Source of the DNA: Ascarosepion bandense | Lineage: Eukaryota > Mollusca > Cephalopoda > Sepiida > Sepiidae | Assembly: GCA_037127315.1 (NCBI GenBank) | Contig: JBBBDQ010000750.1 | Location: 4,065,501 to 4,129,500, forward strand | Reading direction: 5' to 3' | Length of the DNA: 64,000 bases | In this document: positions 43,848-55,144 of the stretch, piece by piece | How the letters are laid out: every line of letters begins with the position of its first letter | Numbering within the stretch: the first letter of the stretch is position 1 | Notes under the pieces: generated by a model | Databases searched by the model: none | What the model saw: the letters and a program-made list of their open reading frames with translations, nothing else | What the model was told of the DNA's origin: nothing | Made by a program: the position numbers and the translations under genes

Positions 43848-44600
43848 CAGTGGCCATGGAATAAGAGAAGCATTTTATAGAATGTATGATAGTTTATATG
43901 TGCACAGACATGACAGAATTGAATAGACACTCATAGAAACCGTTTATTTTATTAAAGAAGTAATTAATACAAATGAAGTAATTATAAATGGTCATAAATT
44001 TAATAACTAATTAACTTGGTTGACATCCCTTTTGCTTTTTTTAATGCAAGGACCCTTCTAGGCATGCTAGCGATGAGTTCATGAATATCATCTTGAGGGA
44101 TTTCTTGCCATGCTTCATACAATAATCCTAAAAGTTCAGACTTAGAAGATGGCTTCCTGTTCTTTTTGTGGAGTTTTCGATCTAATATGCCCCAAAGATA
44201 TTCAATAGGGAGACTGACTTGGCCATGGAAGTTTACTGATCCCATTTTGTCTCAACCTCTCTGGTGAATTGAAATGATCACTCTATTAACAGTAGAAAAG
44301 AGTATTGAAAGATTTTCAGATATTTTTCTTTGACTAAGACCACCTTCATGTTGACCCACAATACGTCCTCGCTGATATTTGATTAGGTCTGATGCTCCTT
44401 TGGTTCATGGCATGTTCCAGTATTGTTATCTGCAATTTTAATCAAATAATCTATGTTAATTTATCTTGGTTATTAAAAAAATCAGAAATAAAATTTATCT
44501 TGGTGTTTATTCAATTCTGTCATGTCTGTATATGTTTATTTACACATATTTATAGTTTATATTTACATGTATAATATAGTTTATGTTTTATATTTATATA
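43848..44600 (-). mobile_element. Tc1-type transposon, internally deleted
   Basis: The left end TA-CAGTGGCCATGGAA is a Tc1-like terminus. An internal inverted repeat pairs ACAGACATGACAGAATTGAA (43905) with TTCAATTCTGTCATGTCTGT (44511). The transposase on the minus strand is a fusion of the extreme N- and C-terminal parts. The right terminus is decayed and lies next to the mariner at 44604. Confidence 0.75.
44000..44430 (-). pseudogene. Tc1 transposase remnant
   Basis: From about 44420 downward, one frame reads an N-terminal helix-turn-helix region (KGASDLIKYQRGRIVGQHEG, GLSQRKISENL). It is followed almost directly, after 44245, by the C-terminal end IEYLWGILDRKLHKKNR, WQEIPQDDIHELIASMPRR and LKKAKG. 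The whole catalytic DDE region is missing apart from its tail. Confidence 0.85.
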
Positions 44601-44603
44601 TTA

Positions 44604-45326
44604 GGTTGTCCCAAAAGTTTGTAAACACTTGCGAAATGGATCTATCTGGTCCAGCACAATCGAGACAAGTGATGGATTCAAAAAGGGCAAGAGACACCGT
44701 CGGTTCCAAAACAAGATCGATTCGGCAAGAAAGTCATGTTGTGCATTTGGTGGAACTTTGAAGGAATCATGCATTTTGAGTTGGTTCCAAATGGTCGTGC
44801 CATTTTCAGTGCCGAACTTTACTGTCAGCAACTTGAGTGGGTCTACGAAAAGTTGAAGCAAAAGTACCCGGCTCTGATCAACCAAAAGCGTGCTTTGAAG
44901 CAACAGGACAATGCCAAGCCACATACCACCAGGAAGACCAAAGACAAGTTTGAAGAGCTGGATGGCGATGAGGTTCTGCCACATCCAGCCTACAGTCCTG
45001 ACTGTGCTCCATCAGATTACGGCCTTTTTCACTCAATGCAACACTTTCTGAAGGGCCACCGATTCGACTCATTTGATGAAGTCAAGGAAGCGTGTCAAGA
45101 TTTCTTTGATTCGAAGCTGGCTGAATGGTACTTTGACCAGAGCTGAAAGCTTGCAGATTGATGGCAGAAAGTCTTGGAAAATGATGGTCTTTATTTTGAG
45201 CAATAATTTTTGTTGTTTTTGCGAGTAAAATTTCAATTTTTTGCAAGTGTTTTCTGGTAACCTTAGATTACTTGGCGAGTAAAATTTAAATTTTTTTGCA
45301 ACTGTTTACGAACTTTTGGGACAACC
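44604..45326 (+). mobile_element. Internally deleted mariner element, copy 2
   Basis: It has the same TIRs (GGTTGTCCCAAAAGTTTGTA and complement), TA duplications (44602-44603 and 45327-45328) and total length as 9111-9829, in opposite orientation. The same part of the transposase is deleted, so both descend from one deletion derivative. Confidence 0.92.
44736..45146 (+). pseudogene. Mariner transposase, C-terminal half
   Basis: The 136-residue frame begins MLCIWWNFEGIMHFELVPNG and has KQQDNAKPHTT and YSPDCAPSDYGLF, the second and third catalytic Asp. It stops shortly before the family end (a later part, KLAD and WQKVLEN, lies past a stop at 45145). The first catalytic Asp and DNA-binding domain are absent. 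Confidence 0.9.
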
Positions 45327-45328
45327 TA

Positions 45329-46299
45329 ATATAATATCAATATATATATTTTAATATATTTCTTTTATAAGTTTTAATATACTATATTTTAATAATATAA
45401 TTATTATTATATATTAAATTTTATATAATCATTATAATAATAAAAAAATATAATTGTTTAATAATACAAATAATATAAATTATAGTACAAATGTTATATA
45501 CTACTGTCTTGGGTTATATTTCTTCTCGGATCCACAATGCTGGAACAAGTGTTGTCTGAATCAATGATGACTGAACAAATGCTGCTAAAACAATGTATGC
45601 TTAAACTGCAGCTGTGTGGCTGATGACGGAAATTAAATCTGCATAAATTCAGTGTCTCTCAATACAACTGCAATGACAACAATACACAATACTTCTGGGG
45701 TGACAATTAAAACTTTTCAACTTAAATTTCACTTTAGTGGGGACCACTCAACTTGACTTCTTGACATAAACACTTCAAATAATTTTGTTGGAGGACAACT
45801 TCAACCTGACTTTCACTGGAAACAATAGACTTCTTTTTCTTCATCACTGTCAGCAACAACAACAATCAGCAACAAATGCTTCATCAAAACAATAACTTGA
45901 ATCAAATGTAAATAAAATATAATCACATTTTATTTTCCTTTTTTCCAAAGACATTGGCTGGAGGAGGATTTTTTAGGCCTGAGTTGTCAGCACCCCATCA
46001 TCGCATACAGAAAGACCCCCTCACATCAGGGAAATGATTTAGGACAACCGTTCCCTTCAATAGTTGAAATCTGACTCTCAAAATCAAATTAAAATTTTAT
46101 TCTCAAAATTTCCAACCATCAGTTTAACGTCACTTCTGCTCTACTGACAGCTGTCTTCCATTGCAAATATTGCATCTAAGGCATAACCTTTTCTAACCTC
46201 GTTAGTCATAATAAAAATCTCTAAATCCAATAAATGAGATATATATATATTAGAACTTTGAATAACTTCTCACTGATTTTTCATGAAAAGTAATATTTT
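45329..46299. other. TECPR2 intron, unassigned
   Basis: An AT-rich region is followed at 45510-46200 by a less AT-biased stretch with ACAACAAC-type simple repeats. No coding or repeat family is recognised. Confidence 0.4.
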
Positions 46300-46430
46300 A
46301 TTTACAAAAATTAGCAAGAAATATATCACTGAAAGTGTTGTCTGTTGCTAGCTACTATTTTTTCCCATTTTCTGGCAATATTTGAATTCCATGCCTGAAA
46401 AATGACACATCTTTTCCGGACAATCATGAG
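46300..46430 (-). pseudogene. Possible mariner-type transposase C-terminal scrap
   Basis: On the minus strand the residues ARKWEKIVASNRQHF resemble the terminal RWEKVVASDGQYF of mellifera-type mariner transposase. The fragment is very short. Confidence 0.35.
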
Positions 46431-46459
46431 TCAACCAATTTTTTGGCATCTTTCCTCCT

Positions 46460-46632
46460 GTTATGGGTTTAATAACAGGACAGATTGGGCTTTATAGCCT
46501 TGGCTGGCAGCCAGTCTACCGCAGAAAGTAATGGCAACCTACTGCAGGAAAATCTTTTTCCCAGTCAGTCATGTCTCATTTGAGATATGATCACCCAAGC
46601 GTGTGTCACATATGGCACTTAACTGACTGAAT
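46460..46632 (+). mobile_element. SINE S3 tail fragment
   Basis: It shares TTAATAACAGGACAGATTGG, GCCAGTCTACCGCAGAAAG and GGCACTTAACTGACTG with the minus-strand reading of 56898-57212. The tRNA-like head is missing. Confidence 0.75.
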
Positions 46633-46934
46633 ACATTTATCAATATGGTTTAACAAAAATAACAGTCATGAATATTGTGTTTAAAGGATAAGACAGCAGC
46701 ATCATGCTGTGAGCTCATTAGGGGTCATAAGGGCAACACAACTCCAGCCATACGCACAGCTATAATGTGCTTATGACAAGATAGCCTGATGGAGCTGATT
46801 TTTCTTCATAATGGTTTTTAATTCAGGGTATTCCTTTTCTTAAACTAGTTTCCACCTTAAGGCAAAATAGCTCAGTTAGCCCTGCTATTTACCCATAGCT
46901 GGGGAAAGAAGAAATAAACTCATACCTTTTTTAA
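46633..46934. other. TECPR2 intron, unassigned
   Basis: Nothing is firmly recognised. Confidence 0.4.
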
Positions 46935-47262
46935 GGGTCAGTCAGTCAATTAAGTGTCATACATGATACACACTTGGGTGATCATGTTTCTTCAGATCTA
47001 TGACTGACAGAATATAAAATTTTCTCACAGTAGGTTGCCATTTTTTTCTGTGGTAGACTGGTTGACAATCAAGGCTATAGTACCAAATCTGTTCAGCTAT
47101 TTAATCCATAGCCATAGGGAGAATGGATGAATTAATACCTTTCCCAAAGGTATTAGTGTGTAAGTGAATGCAACGAATTCAACTGGAATTTGAACTCAGC
47201 TCTCTGATTTCTCATTCTGAGCTGATATCTATTGTATCATAATGCACATCCTTTCAAATTTT
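46935..47262 (-). mobile_element. SINE S3, near full length
   Basis: The copy runs from GTCAGTCAATTAAGTGTCAT (the tail, read in plus) to the tRNA-like head near 47250. The B box, read on the minus strand as GAGTTCAAATTCC, is at about 47188-47200. It matches 56898-57212 throughout. Confidence 0.75.
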
Positions 47263-47791
47263 TCTGAATTACTATTACAATTCTTGCACATCTATATCAG
47301 TGACACAGGATTAAATGAAGGCAAAGCACATAATCTAGTCACTTGACTCTACATGTCAGGATCACCTGAATCTGACCATGAAAATATATAAAAAGTGATC
47401 AGTTAACCACAATGACCATGCAAGACACAGGGAGTTAAAATATTCTAACTTGCAATGCATTCAGTTGTTTTTGTTTTCAAGACACAGTACTTTTTGGTGA
47501 GGTGCCACAACTACTTTTGAAGACGGTCATTTTGAGTAAGGAAAGCTTATTTGACTCCAAAAATTTTAAATAAGGAAACCTGTCTTGATCAACCAACCTT
47601 TCTTTCTGCATTCTACACTTAACAGATTAAAACATGAGTAGGAGTCATGTGATGTTTTTGCTACTCTTAACCATTAGACAGTGTATAAAAAAGAAGAACC
47701 ACTATGCATTTTATTATCATGTTAATATTTAATGGTAGGTTGATAAATATTTATGAAATATCAAGGAATTCAAGAATTTCTTTCTTTTTAG
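47263..47791. other. TECPR2 intron, unassigned
   Basis: Nothing is recognised before exon C. Confidence 0.45.
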
Positions 47792-47955
47792 GGTCGTTGT
47801 GAATCTTCTGTACTGCTAACTGAATTCTTGTCTGAGATTGTGCAACTTGGATACTTTCAACGAGCCCTCCTTGTATCCACCAGTATGCGAGCACTTATAT
47901 GCCGCACAGATAGAAATAATGAAATCATTCAAGTGGGACAGAAAAAACGAAAAGC
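47792..47955 (+). CDS. TECPR2: TECPR2 coding exon C (WD40 blade)
   Basis: The exon is 164 bases long: 54 codons plus two bases, phase 0 at the start and phase 2 at the end. The acceptor is ctttttag and the donor gtaagt. The peptide contains SEIVQLGYFQRALLVST and ends IIQVGQKKRK. In human TECPR2 the matching stretch has SSIVQLDYSQKVLLVST and a QIG..PRK ending. The split codon GC/T (Ala) is completed by the first base of exon D, which supports the splice assignment. Nothing in the exon looks truncated or shifted. Confidence 0.92.
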
Positions 47956-48984
47956 GTAAGTTTGTTGGGTTTTTTTCTGCTTAAAAAATCTATCCATTGG
48001 TATGTGTTGTTGAATAATATTCTCTTGATCAGCATTTCTCAATCCTTACGTAACCCTTTAAATAAATTGCTCAATGAACCTCTCAGCAAAAACAAAATTA
48101 TATACCATATTTTTCTCATTTTATTTTCATTGTAGTTCACATGGTAGATATCAAAGTATATATTTTTTTAATAACTGGTTTCAGGTAAAATTAAAACTTC
48201 TTTGTTAAATTTTTCAATAATGCTAAATAAAATTCATGCAGTTTTTTTATAATACTTCATCAGAGAGTTTTTATTCACACAAAACATTCTAAACTCAAAC
48301 ATAAAAACTAAATATAAGAAACCAATATCATATACCGATAATATAAACAGAACGAAAACAGATAATTGCAACATCAGTTTATTATTTATTTATTCTTTAC
48401 TGGCAATGTTGAAAAGACATAAATTAAATCAAGGCAAAATGTCCTGTAAAAATTGGGTCACTTGCTGACAAAAAAAAACAAGGTTTTTAACAAAAATTTC
48501 AAACATGTTAGAAACCATTCAAAATTTTTTTAAAATAATAAAAAATACTTTGAACTTTCCTCTTAATAATAATAAATATTTTGATGATAAAACTTTGTTT
48601 TTATTAAGTTGACGGCCTTTTAACATCATGCTATGCTGTTTTTTCAGTAAATGAGTGGAGGTACCTTACTGAAAGTGTATACACTGGCACTGTACAGACA
48701 TCACCAAATATATTCCCAATGATTGTTATATTTCTTAATAACATATTAGGTTAGATGGGATAATGTATAAATTACAATATTATAAAAACCAAGAATATAT
48801 TTTGTATGTTTAGTAATATTATGCATATGAAATTAAATAAAAATTCAAAAGTTCATTAGCTTATCTCACTTGTTTTCACAGAACCCTTAGGAACCTTTTG
48901 CGGAATCTTAGGATTTCAGAGAACCCCAGTTGAGAAATGCTGCTCTAGATACTTGTGTGGAGAATTTGTTGCTTTTTCAATGAG
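47956..48984. other. TECPR2 intron, AT-rich
   Basis: No feature is recognised. Confidence 0.45.
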
Positions 48985-49400
48985 GAGCCTCTGGTCCTGG
49001 GTATGATGGTAAATTGCATCTGGCAGCAAGGCCTCTGATTGGGAGGTTGTGAGGAACATAGAACCACCTCTTAATTGCTGTTGTTCCCAGGTCCACACTA
49101 ACCTGGAGTGGTTGCTTCTGTTGAGGTCCCAGCTGTGGGCAGGTGGTTGATTTCCGAGCTGGGGTCAGGGCATGGTGGGGATATAGGAATAGACTTTTAT
49201 AGAAATATATACATAAAAATAGACTTTTATAGAAAAATATACATTTTTGAAGGAAAAATATTACCAACAATACATTTTTGAAGTAAAAAAAAATTATTGC
49301 CATAATACATTTTTAAAGGAAAAAAAAAATATTGCCAGCAGTACATTTTTGAATACAAAACTAGAAGACATCTTCAGTTTTTAAAATAAAAAAAATAAAA
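48985..49400 (-). repeat. Interspersed repeat R4, copy 2
   Basis: This is the reverse complement of 4437-4815, including the GC-richer body and the AAATGTACTG plus AATATT subrepeats. The ATTTTTGAAG block is expanded to four units at 49240-49350. Confidence 0.65.
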
Positions 49401-50227
49401 TAAAAAAATTCAAAATCTGATTAAATCAACCTTCTCACTATAACCAAACATTAAAAAAACCCTTAAAACCCCACTTTTTTGGCATTAAATAACCCACAGA
49501 GGTTGATATGCCAGTAAACAAAACTTAAACTCAGTATTTCGCTGTTTTTATTTTTTGTGTTTTTCACAAATATTTATTTTTCTAACACATTTTTAATTAT
49601 AGATCTAGTTTATCTAAAAGAATATGTTTTGTCATATTCATAACTATTCAAATGTCTTTTGAATTGTGCAAAATTTAAATTTTACTATGAAAACAAATAT
49701 TTCTGAAAAAGAGAGGAAAATGGATAGGGGAAAGAAATCACTAAAAATAGTTTATGTTGCAATAAGTATTTAGACAAGGGAAGATATATTTGCACATATG
49801 AACCAGAAATTGGAAAAATTCTTAGAAATAGTGAAAAATTAAATAAAAAGACAACAAGAAACTTTCATGGTTTTTAATCAAACTTGTGTGTGTGGTATGT
49901 CTGGTTTAATAGAAAAGAGAAATATTTCTGAAAATGGACAGGAAGAAAACAATTAATCACAAACTAAAATAATATGAATAATTATTAAAAAACAAAAATA
50001 TCAACAACAAAAACTTACTTTCATTTGTTAGACATTAAATTACAACAGTTCTCATCTTCCATAATTTACATTGATTTTCAATTAGCCTGATGTATATTTA
50101 TGAGTGTTCTTAGAATTGAAGATTCTAAAACTAACGCCATTTTTACTTTTGTTTATAAATACTTACATTTTCCTTGTTAAAGTCCATCAGTGGACAAAGC
50201 ACATTGGCTAAGATAAGTTTTCCTTTA
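49401..50227. other. TECPR2 intron, AT-rich
   Basis: Nothing is recognised. Confidence 0.45.
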
Positions 50228-50229
50228 GT

Positions 50230-50231
<2 letters not shown>

Positions 50232-50270
<39 letters not shown>
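50232..50270. repeat. (TA)n microsatellite
   Basis: About 19 TA units lie at the left border of PLE 3. Confidence 0.95.
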
Positions 50271-50273
<3 letters not shown>

Positions 50274-50296
50274 ATTATACGGTTATGTCAATTTTT

Positions 50297-50351
50297 CATT
50301 GCTACATGGAAATTTCTATGTTTTGAGATTAATTTTCATCATCAGGCAATG
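50297..50351 (-). ncRNA. Degenerate hammerhead fold, left terminus of PLE 3
   Basis: Helix I CATTGC/GCAATG (50297-50302 and 50346-50351) and the CTGATGA core (50339-50345) are kept. GAAA has become AAAA, which removes an essential G, and helix II is weakened. It is probably inactive. Confidence 0.6.
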
Positions 50352-50520
50352 TTGGTGTGGTTGTGCAGACGATTTACATTTAAATGACAAATACTTTTGG
50401 TTTACTGTGAATGTATGTGGGTGTTTTTTTGTGTGTGTATGTGTGTGTGTGTGTTCGGCTAATCAGAATGGAGATTCACTTAGGGGTTTAACCTCAAGGA
50501 ATTTACGTGCTAAATTTACG

Positions 50521-50672
50521 TAAGTCCTTAAATGAACCATGTTCATTATGCTTATATGAAAAACTATTTATTATTAGATCCCTTAAAAATAAAAATTTAT
50601 TAAATAAACGTAACGAAATTAACGTCATATGTAGACATTGTAAATTATTCACATTAGAAAATGGATAAAACC
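50521..50672 (+). pseudogene. Penelope-like endonuclease C-terminal tail
   Basis: The translation gives SLNEPCSLCLYEKLFIIRSL, LLNKRNEINV and CRHCKLF, matching the CxLCLxEK and LLNxRxE tail of the PLE endonuclease at 29690 and 32090. A stop follows. Confidence 0.8.
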
Positions 50673-51088
50673 TAAATTAAATAACATGCTCACCAACGAA
50701 TTAGGTAAAAATAAAAATGAAAATAAAAATAAAGCCAAAGATAGAATAAGTTAGTTGTCCTTTTTTTTAATAATCCCCCCCCCCCACTTGGTATCAGGAT
50801 AATAAACTTTACAGCAAATTGATAGATGTAGCGAAAAAATAGCAGTTCAGGGTTTACTCGAAGGAAAGCAGACAAGAGAGGAATAGGGTCAAGGAAAAAG
50901 AAAAAAAGAGGAGGAAAAAAGTTGGTTAGCACATAAATTCCTCGAGGTCAAACCCCTAAGTGAATCGCCATTTTGATTAGCCGAACACACACACACACAC
51001 ACACACACAAAAAAAACACCCATATACATTCACAGTAAACCGAAAGTATTTGTCATTTAAATGTAAATCGTCTGCACAACCACACCAG

Positions 51089-51141
51089 CATTGCCTGATG
51101 ATGAGAATTAATCTCGAAACAGAAATTTCCATGTAGCAATG
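51089..51141 (+). ncRNA. Hammerhead-ribozyme-like fold, right terminus of PLE 3
   Basis: Helix I is 6 bp and perfect (CATTGC 51089-51094, GCAATG 51136-51141). The core CTGATGA spans 51095-51101, and helix II GAGA/TCTC is 51103-51106 with 51112-51115. GAAA lies at 51116-51119, helix III ACA/TGT is 51119-51121 with 51132-51134, and the scissile A is at 51135 (GUA). One extra unpaired T at 51102 departs from the consensus core. Confidence 0.75.
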
Positions 51142-51271
51142 AAAAATTGACATAACCGTATAATTATATTATATTAAGCTCTATAATACTCATTATATTG
51201 AGCACTGTTTATAATAAAGAAATGCCAGAGAACTCAAAATATAAAAAAAACCTTGAGTCCTCTTCACTTGG

Positions 51272-51301
51272 AATTATATATATATATATATATATATATA
51301 T
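51272..51301. repeat. (TA)n microsatellite
   Basis: About 14 TA units are present. A further TA tract lies at 51396-51422. Confidence 0.9.
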
Positions 51302-51547
51302 GCATTGTGTGTTGTGTAACCAGTGAGAGCAAAACATAGTTCTGTGATTATAAATCAAGCACTGTTTTATTAGCAGCAACACACAAGCTGTGTTATTATA
51401 TATATGTATATATATATATATAATGGACTTTCCTGTTGTGGATAAGAAAAATGAGAGTTCTGTAAAATAAAGAGGTGTTTAACTTTTATGGACACGTATA
51501 TATCTCCCAAGGCCTGCAAGTGTTTTGTAAACTTTTAGACAAATGGA

Positions 51548-51548
<1 letters not shown>

Positions 51549-51582
<34 letters not shown>
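51549..51582. repeat. (GT)n microsatellite
   Basis: There are about 16 GT units, then TATATGAGAGAGAGAG. Confidence 0.9.
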
Positions 51583-51586
<4 letters not shown>

Positions 51587-51691
51587 AGAGAGAGAGAAAG
51601 GTTATGTACTGTTTTACTTTTCAGTTATAGTTAATTAAAATTTGTCTAGTAGAAATATGTTTTATCTCTAACATTCTTTTTTTTCTTTCAG

Positions 51692-52140
51692 TCCTGGAAA
51701 CTATGGTGCCTGTTTTTTACCTATGCTGTGTAAGCTATCTGATGCCCAGTTATACGCAGCACGTCCTGGTCAAAGAATCTGGATGTCCAACATTGAAGGG
51801 ACTGTCCAAGCAACACATATCTTTAAGCACCTTATGGCTGACAGCACTGAAATCCCCTTGCTTTTATATGAGACTTCCACTTATGGAGATGAGCCTTCAC
51901 CCAGTGACCAGCAGTTTGGAATTTTGTACCCTTATGGTGACAGCAACCAGATTGTTACATGGAATAAAAGAGCCCTTTACATTCTTGATCCTGAGAAGAA
52001 TGTTGTGATTGGGAAGCAGGAACGGATGGGACATATTGTGGATGTGGCTGTTGATTCTAAAGAAATCTTTATCTTGACTCGTAGTCCGTCCAGGACAGTC
52101 ATTCGTATCTCACCCCAGCCAGAATCTCAGAAGTATAGAG
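51692..52140 (+). CDS. TECPR2: TECPR2 coding exon D (end of WD40 propeller)
   Basis: This 449-base exon follows a strong polypyrimidine acceptor (tttctttcag) and ends at a gtttgt donor. It encodes about 149 residues beginning PGNYGACFLPMLCKLSDAQL, then RPGQRIW, EGTVQATHIFK, VTWNKRALYILD and ending RTVIRISPQPESQKYR. Human TECPR2 has the same order: a GACFIPGLCKQSD-like start, an RPGLRLW motif, GTVQATFILK and IIRISSRPE. The last base, G, is completed by GT of exon E to give Gly. The translated frame continues into the intron for 42 codons before a stop, but the conservation stops at the donor. The exon closes the N-terminal seven-blade propeller. Confidence 0.93.
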
Positions 52141-52194
52141 GTTTGTATGATTTTCTGAGAGCTTCAAAAATATTTTTCTGTATGAATTTCTGGT

Positions 52195-52440
52195 ATGAGG
52201 ATTTATTATTTATTATTTACATTATTTGGACGAATGTCCGCATGTTTGTTATTATTGCATTTTGACTGTTGTGCCTTCTTCAGGTGTCTGTCAATTAATC
52301 TAATCTTCAGGGAATTTTAAACTGAATCTTTTATTTAATTCACAAGAGTAAGTTGTTCTTGTTCCACTGTCCATGTCTAAGGATATCTCATTTAACTCCT
52401 TTTCAGTACCCAGTTATTGCTTATAATTTTCACTGTGGAA
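52195..52440 (-). mobile_element. SINE S1 without head
   Basis: It aligns with 640-880: CTGTTGTGCCTTCTTCAGG, AGGGAATTTTAAACTGA, TTGTTCCACTGTCCATGTCTAA and CAGTTATTGC. It is in reverse orientation to TECPR2. The tail begins 55 bases after the donor of exon D. Confidence 0.7.
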
Positions 52441-52469
52441 TAATAGCCTAGTTGATTAAGTGTTAGTTT

Positions 52470-53150
52470 GTCAATTTGGTGATATATGGTCATCAGCAAA
52501 AAGAGTAACCCAAAATGCCAAATACAGGTGGGGGGGTCCAAAAATCAAGCAGGTACAGAAGTTTAAATATCTGGGAAGTGTTCTAACAGAAGATGGATAG
52601 TACGACACAGAGATCCGAAAGCAAATAGGCATGGCAAAGGCTGCATTCCAGAAGATGAGTAGAGAAATTAAGAGACTGGTAAATTTTGCTAGAAACAAAG
52701 AAAAAAAATACTGGATTTCTATGTGATGTCAGTTCTACAATATGGCAGTGAATGCTAGACAATATCATCAAAGATGAAGGAAAAACTTGAAGCAACTGAA
52801 ATGTGGTTCTACAGAAGGAGGCTGCGGATATCAGGGATCGAGTATGTGAGCAATGATGAAGTTTTGGGAAGGATGGAAATGAAAAGGAAACTAATACTGA
52901 GCATCAGGAAAAAACAGCTAAAGTTCCTGAGACATTCAATGAGGAAGGAGGGCTCGAAGAACCCAATATTAACAGGCCACATAGAGGGAAAAAGAGACAG
53001 GGGAAAGTAGCTGATAACATATTTGAAGGGCCTGAGCTATTGGATGACAGAACGGGGGTTGTATGGTGTAACAGGAGAAAGTATGCTAAGAGCCACAAGG
53101 GATAGGGAAATGTGGAAAGCCATGATTGCCTATGTTCTGATATGCCACTA
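52470..53150 (+). pseudogene. LINE A ORF2 C-terminal relic
   Basis: Frameshifted translation gives QVQKFKYLGSVLTEDG, EIRKQIGMAKAAFQKMSREIK, KEKLEATEMWFYRRRLRISG, MEMKRKLILSIRKKQLKFLRH and LTGHIEGKRDRGK. These are collinear with 63575-63958. Multiple stops show decay. Confidence 0.85.
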
Positions 53151-54870
53151 CCGGGCCGGTCGCTGTTGGTTTTGATCCAGTCATCTGGTTGTAGATTGAC
53201 TCTGTCACAGTGTTTTCCCTTGTCCCACGTTGTGTTGATTAATCACAAGGTAGTCACATGAATTCTCCACTAGCTGCCTCTCTGCCGAACTAAACCAAAC
53301 CGAGAAATGTGCATACAATTGAGTAATAAAAGAAGAAAAAAAAATATAGCACCAAGAAAAATAAGTGGACCGACGTTTGAAGTGTTGTGAAATAATGTCT
53401 TTATATACAGAATATACACAATAGTCTCTTGGATAATTCTCAATCCCTGCTTCTATCAAACTGGTAGCGGAATGGACGTTTCTTAAGTAAATCAAATTAT
53501 TCTCCTAAGTAATAATGAGAAATCTGGCTGGCCGCAGCTCACTGCTCCGAACAGAGTTCTAAGTTTGTTGTGGGTCTGATCAACTTGTTGATTGTTTTCC
53601 GGGATGTTATGGGAATTGCCGAAGTGCTGGTTTGCGGGTAGGTTGGCATGCTTTGTCTGCAGAAAAGGAATCGAGGTGGATTTCCTTGTTCCGAGTTGGA
53701 TCGCTCTCACCAGGAACTCTGAAAATTCTGATCTTTGGTCCCTAGGGACCCTATATTTCTATTGTGTGGGGCCGACAGTCACTGGGTGTCTAACCCCTCA
53801 TCTCTGCAACCGATAGGATGCCGGGGTTAGCTGCTACTTGTTGTTGCCTGTGGTTTACCCAATGGGATTAGTCTTCTTTCTATGACGTCAATTGTTAGTC
53901 GTCTCCCCCTTTTCTGGGCTGGACTTGACCGACTAATTTCCTTTTTTCAGAATTTCTTTTCTCACTAAAAAATTTTGGGGATCTTATCTCAAAACAATAG
54001 GTATTAACTTTTTTGAACTGACTTCGCCCAAAACAAGCTGACACGATTCTGTTGACATTGTTACCCAGATAAAAAAAATTTTCACCTGTGTTTTTAATAT
54101 TCATTTTCCGAGTCACCGATGGAAAATGTTTTCATTATCAAGTGAAAATACCTTTTCTCTAAATTACTTGACTTGGAATCAAAACATTTGTTATTTCAAT
54201 TCTTTTCACAATTCATGCTAGAATCTCCTTTTCCCATACCCAGAAAAAAAAATAACAATAAAATTTATCTCCTTCCCTTATGTTTAGAATGACAATTGTT
54301 AGCTTTCTTGGTTGGGCCAAAATCGAAATCTATTGTTTCATGGCATTGAAACAAATTTAAGTCTTTTCCTTTCTTTTTTCCTATTTCTCTGGTCTAAAAG
54401 GCCAGCAAAAAAAATAGCAATTGAATTTAGGTTTAGAATGACAATTGTTAGCCTTCATAGGTAGGCTGAAATCAACTTTATGACATTAAACAAATCCATT
54501 TCTCTTTTCTTCCTCTTCCTTCTCTCTCTCTCTTTCTCCAGTTTAAAATAACAACAGAGAAATACCATTTGTTATCTTTCATCCCTGCCTCCTTTTCCTT
54601 TGCTCCTCCTGTTTGGAGAATAAAGATAAATGCCTTTTAGTGAGTTCTCCTAACTTATAATAGTAATTAGAAGATTTTCCAGTTATAGTTAATAATTAGT
54701 TAATCAAATTAATCACCTCCGTTTTCCTTTGCTCGTATTCAAAGAATAAGGAAAATTTCTCTTAGTACGTTCTCTTATGATCTATAATAGCAATTAGAAG
54801 ATTTTCCGGTTATAGTTAGTAATTAATAAAATTAATTATCGCCGTTCCGCACCAAAAATACAGTGTTTCT
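53151..54870. other. Unassigned 1.7 kb with LTR-like hints
   Basis: Composition is less AT-rich over 53200-53950, which stands out from the intron. On the minus strand TTTTGGTGCGGAACGGCG at about 54838-54855 resembles a primer-binding site after an LTR, and a TATA-like block lies near 53750. I could not find two matching LTRs. Other parts (54280-54480) show a repeated AGAATGACAATTGTTAGC motif at 54287 and 54428, and a GTTATAGTTAATAATTA motif at 54682 and 54809. Confidence 0.3.
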
Positions 54871-54879
54871 GTCAGTTTC

Positions 54880-55090
54880 TGCATTGTTTAATGGAGGTTA
54901 TTCTCAATGTCTTCATTTGGTCATTATCTGTAGTTGGGATGGGTTCTGTTTGAGTGTTCTTTATCCATACAGCTACAATCACTAACTTGAAACTTAGTGA
55001 ACCACTTCCGTACAGTTCTGTCAGCTAACACACATTGGCCATACACAGCATATAACTTTGTTGTTGCTTACGAGGTATTTTTGTTTTTAA
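54880..55090 (-). pseudogene. Mariner transposase N-terminal fragment
   Basis: The minus strand reads VYGQCVLADRTVRKWFTKF and, across a shift, DNDQMKTL. This is the HTH region of a mariner transposase (TVRxWFxxF, DNDQLK). About 70 codons remain. Confidence 0.65.
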
Positions 55091-55144
55091 AGTAATAAAA
55101 AGATGATCAAGTGTCTAAAATGCAGCTGATAATCTTCTATTTTT

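Larger units (their letters stand above)
50271..51175 (+). mobile_element. Penelope-like element 3 with inverted termini
   Basis: The left terminus (about 50271-50515, minus orientation) and right terminus (about 50930-51175, plus orientation) are inverted copies of about 245 bases. They both contain a GT/CA tract and a hammerhead-like fold. Between them the only coding trace is the very end of the endonuclease ORF. The element is the most 5'-truncated of the three PLEs and lies in a TECPR2 intron. Confidence 0.85.
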
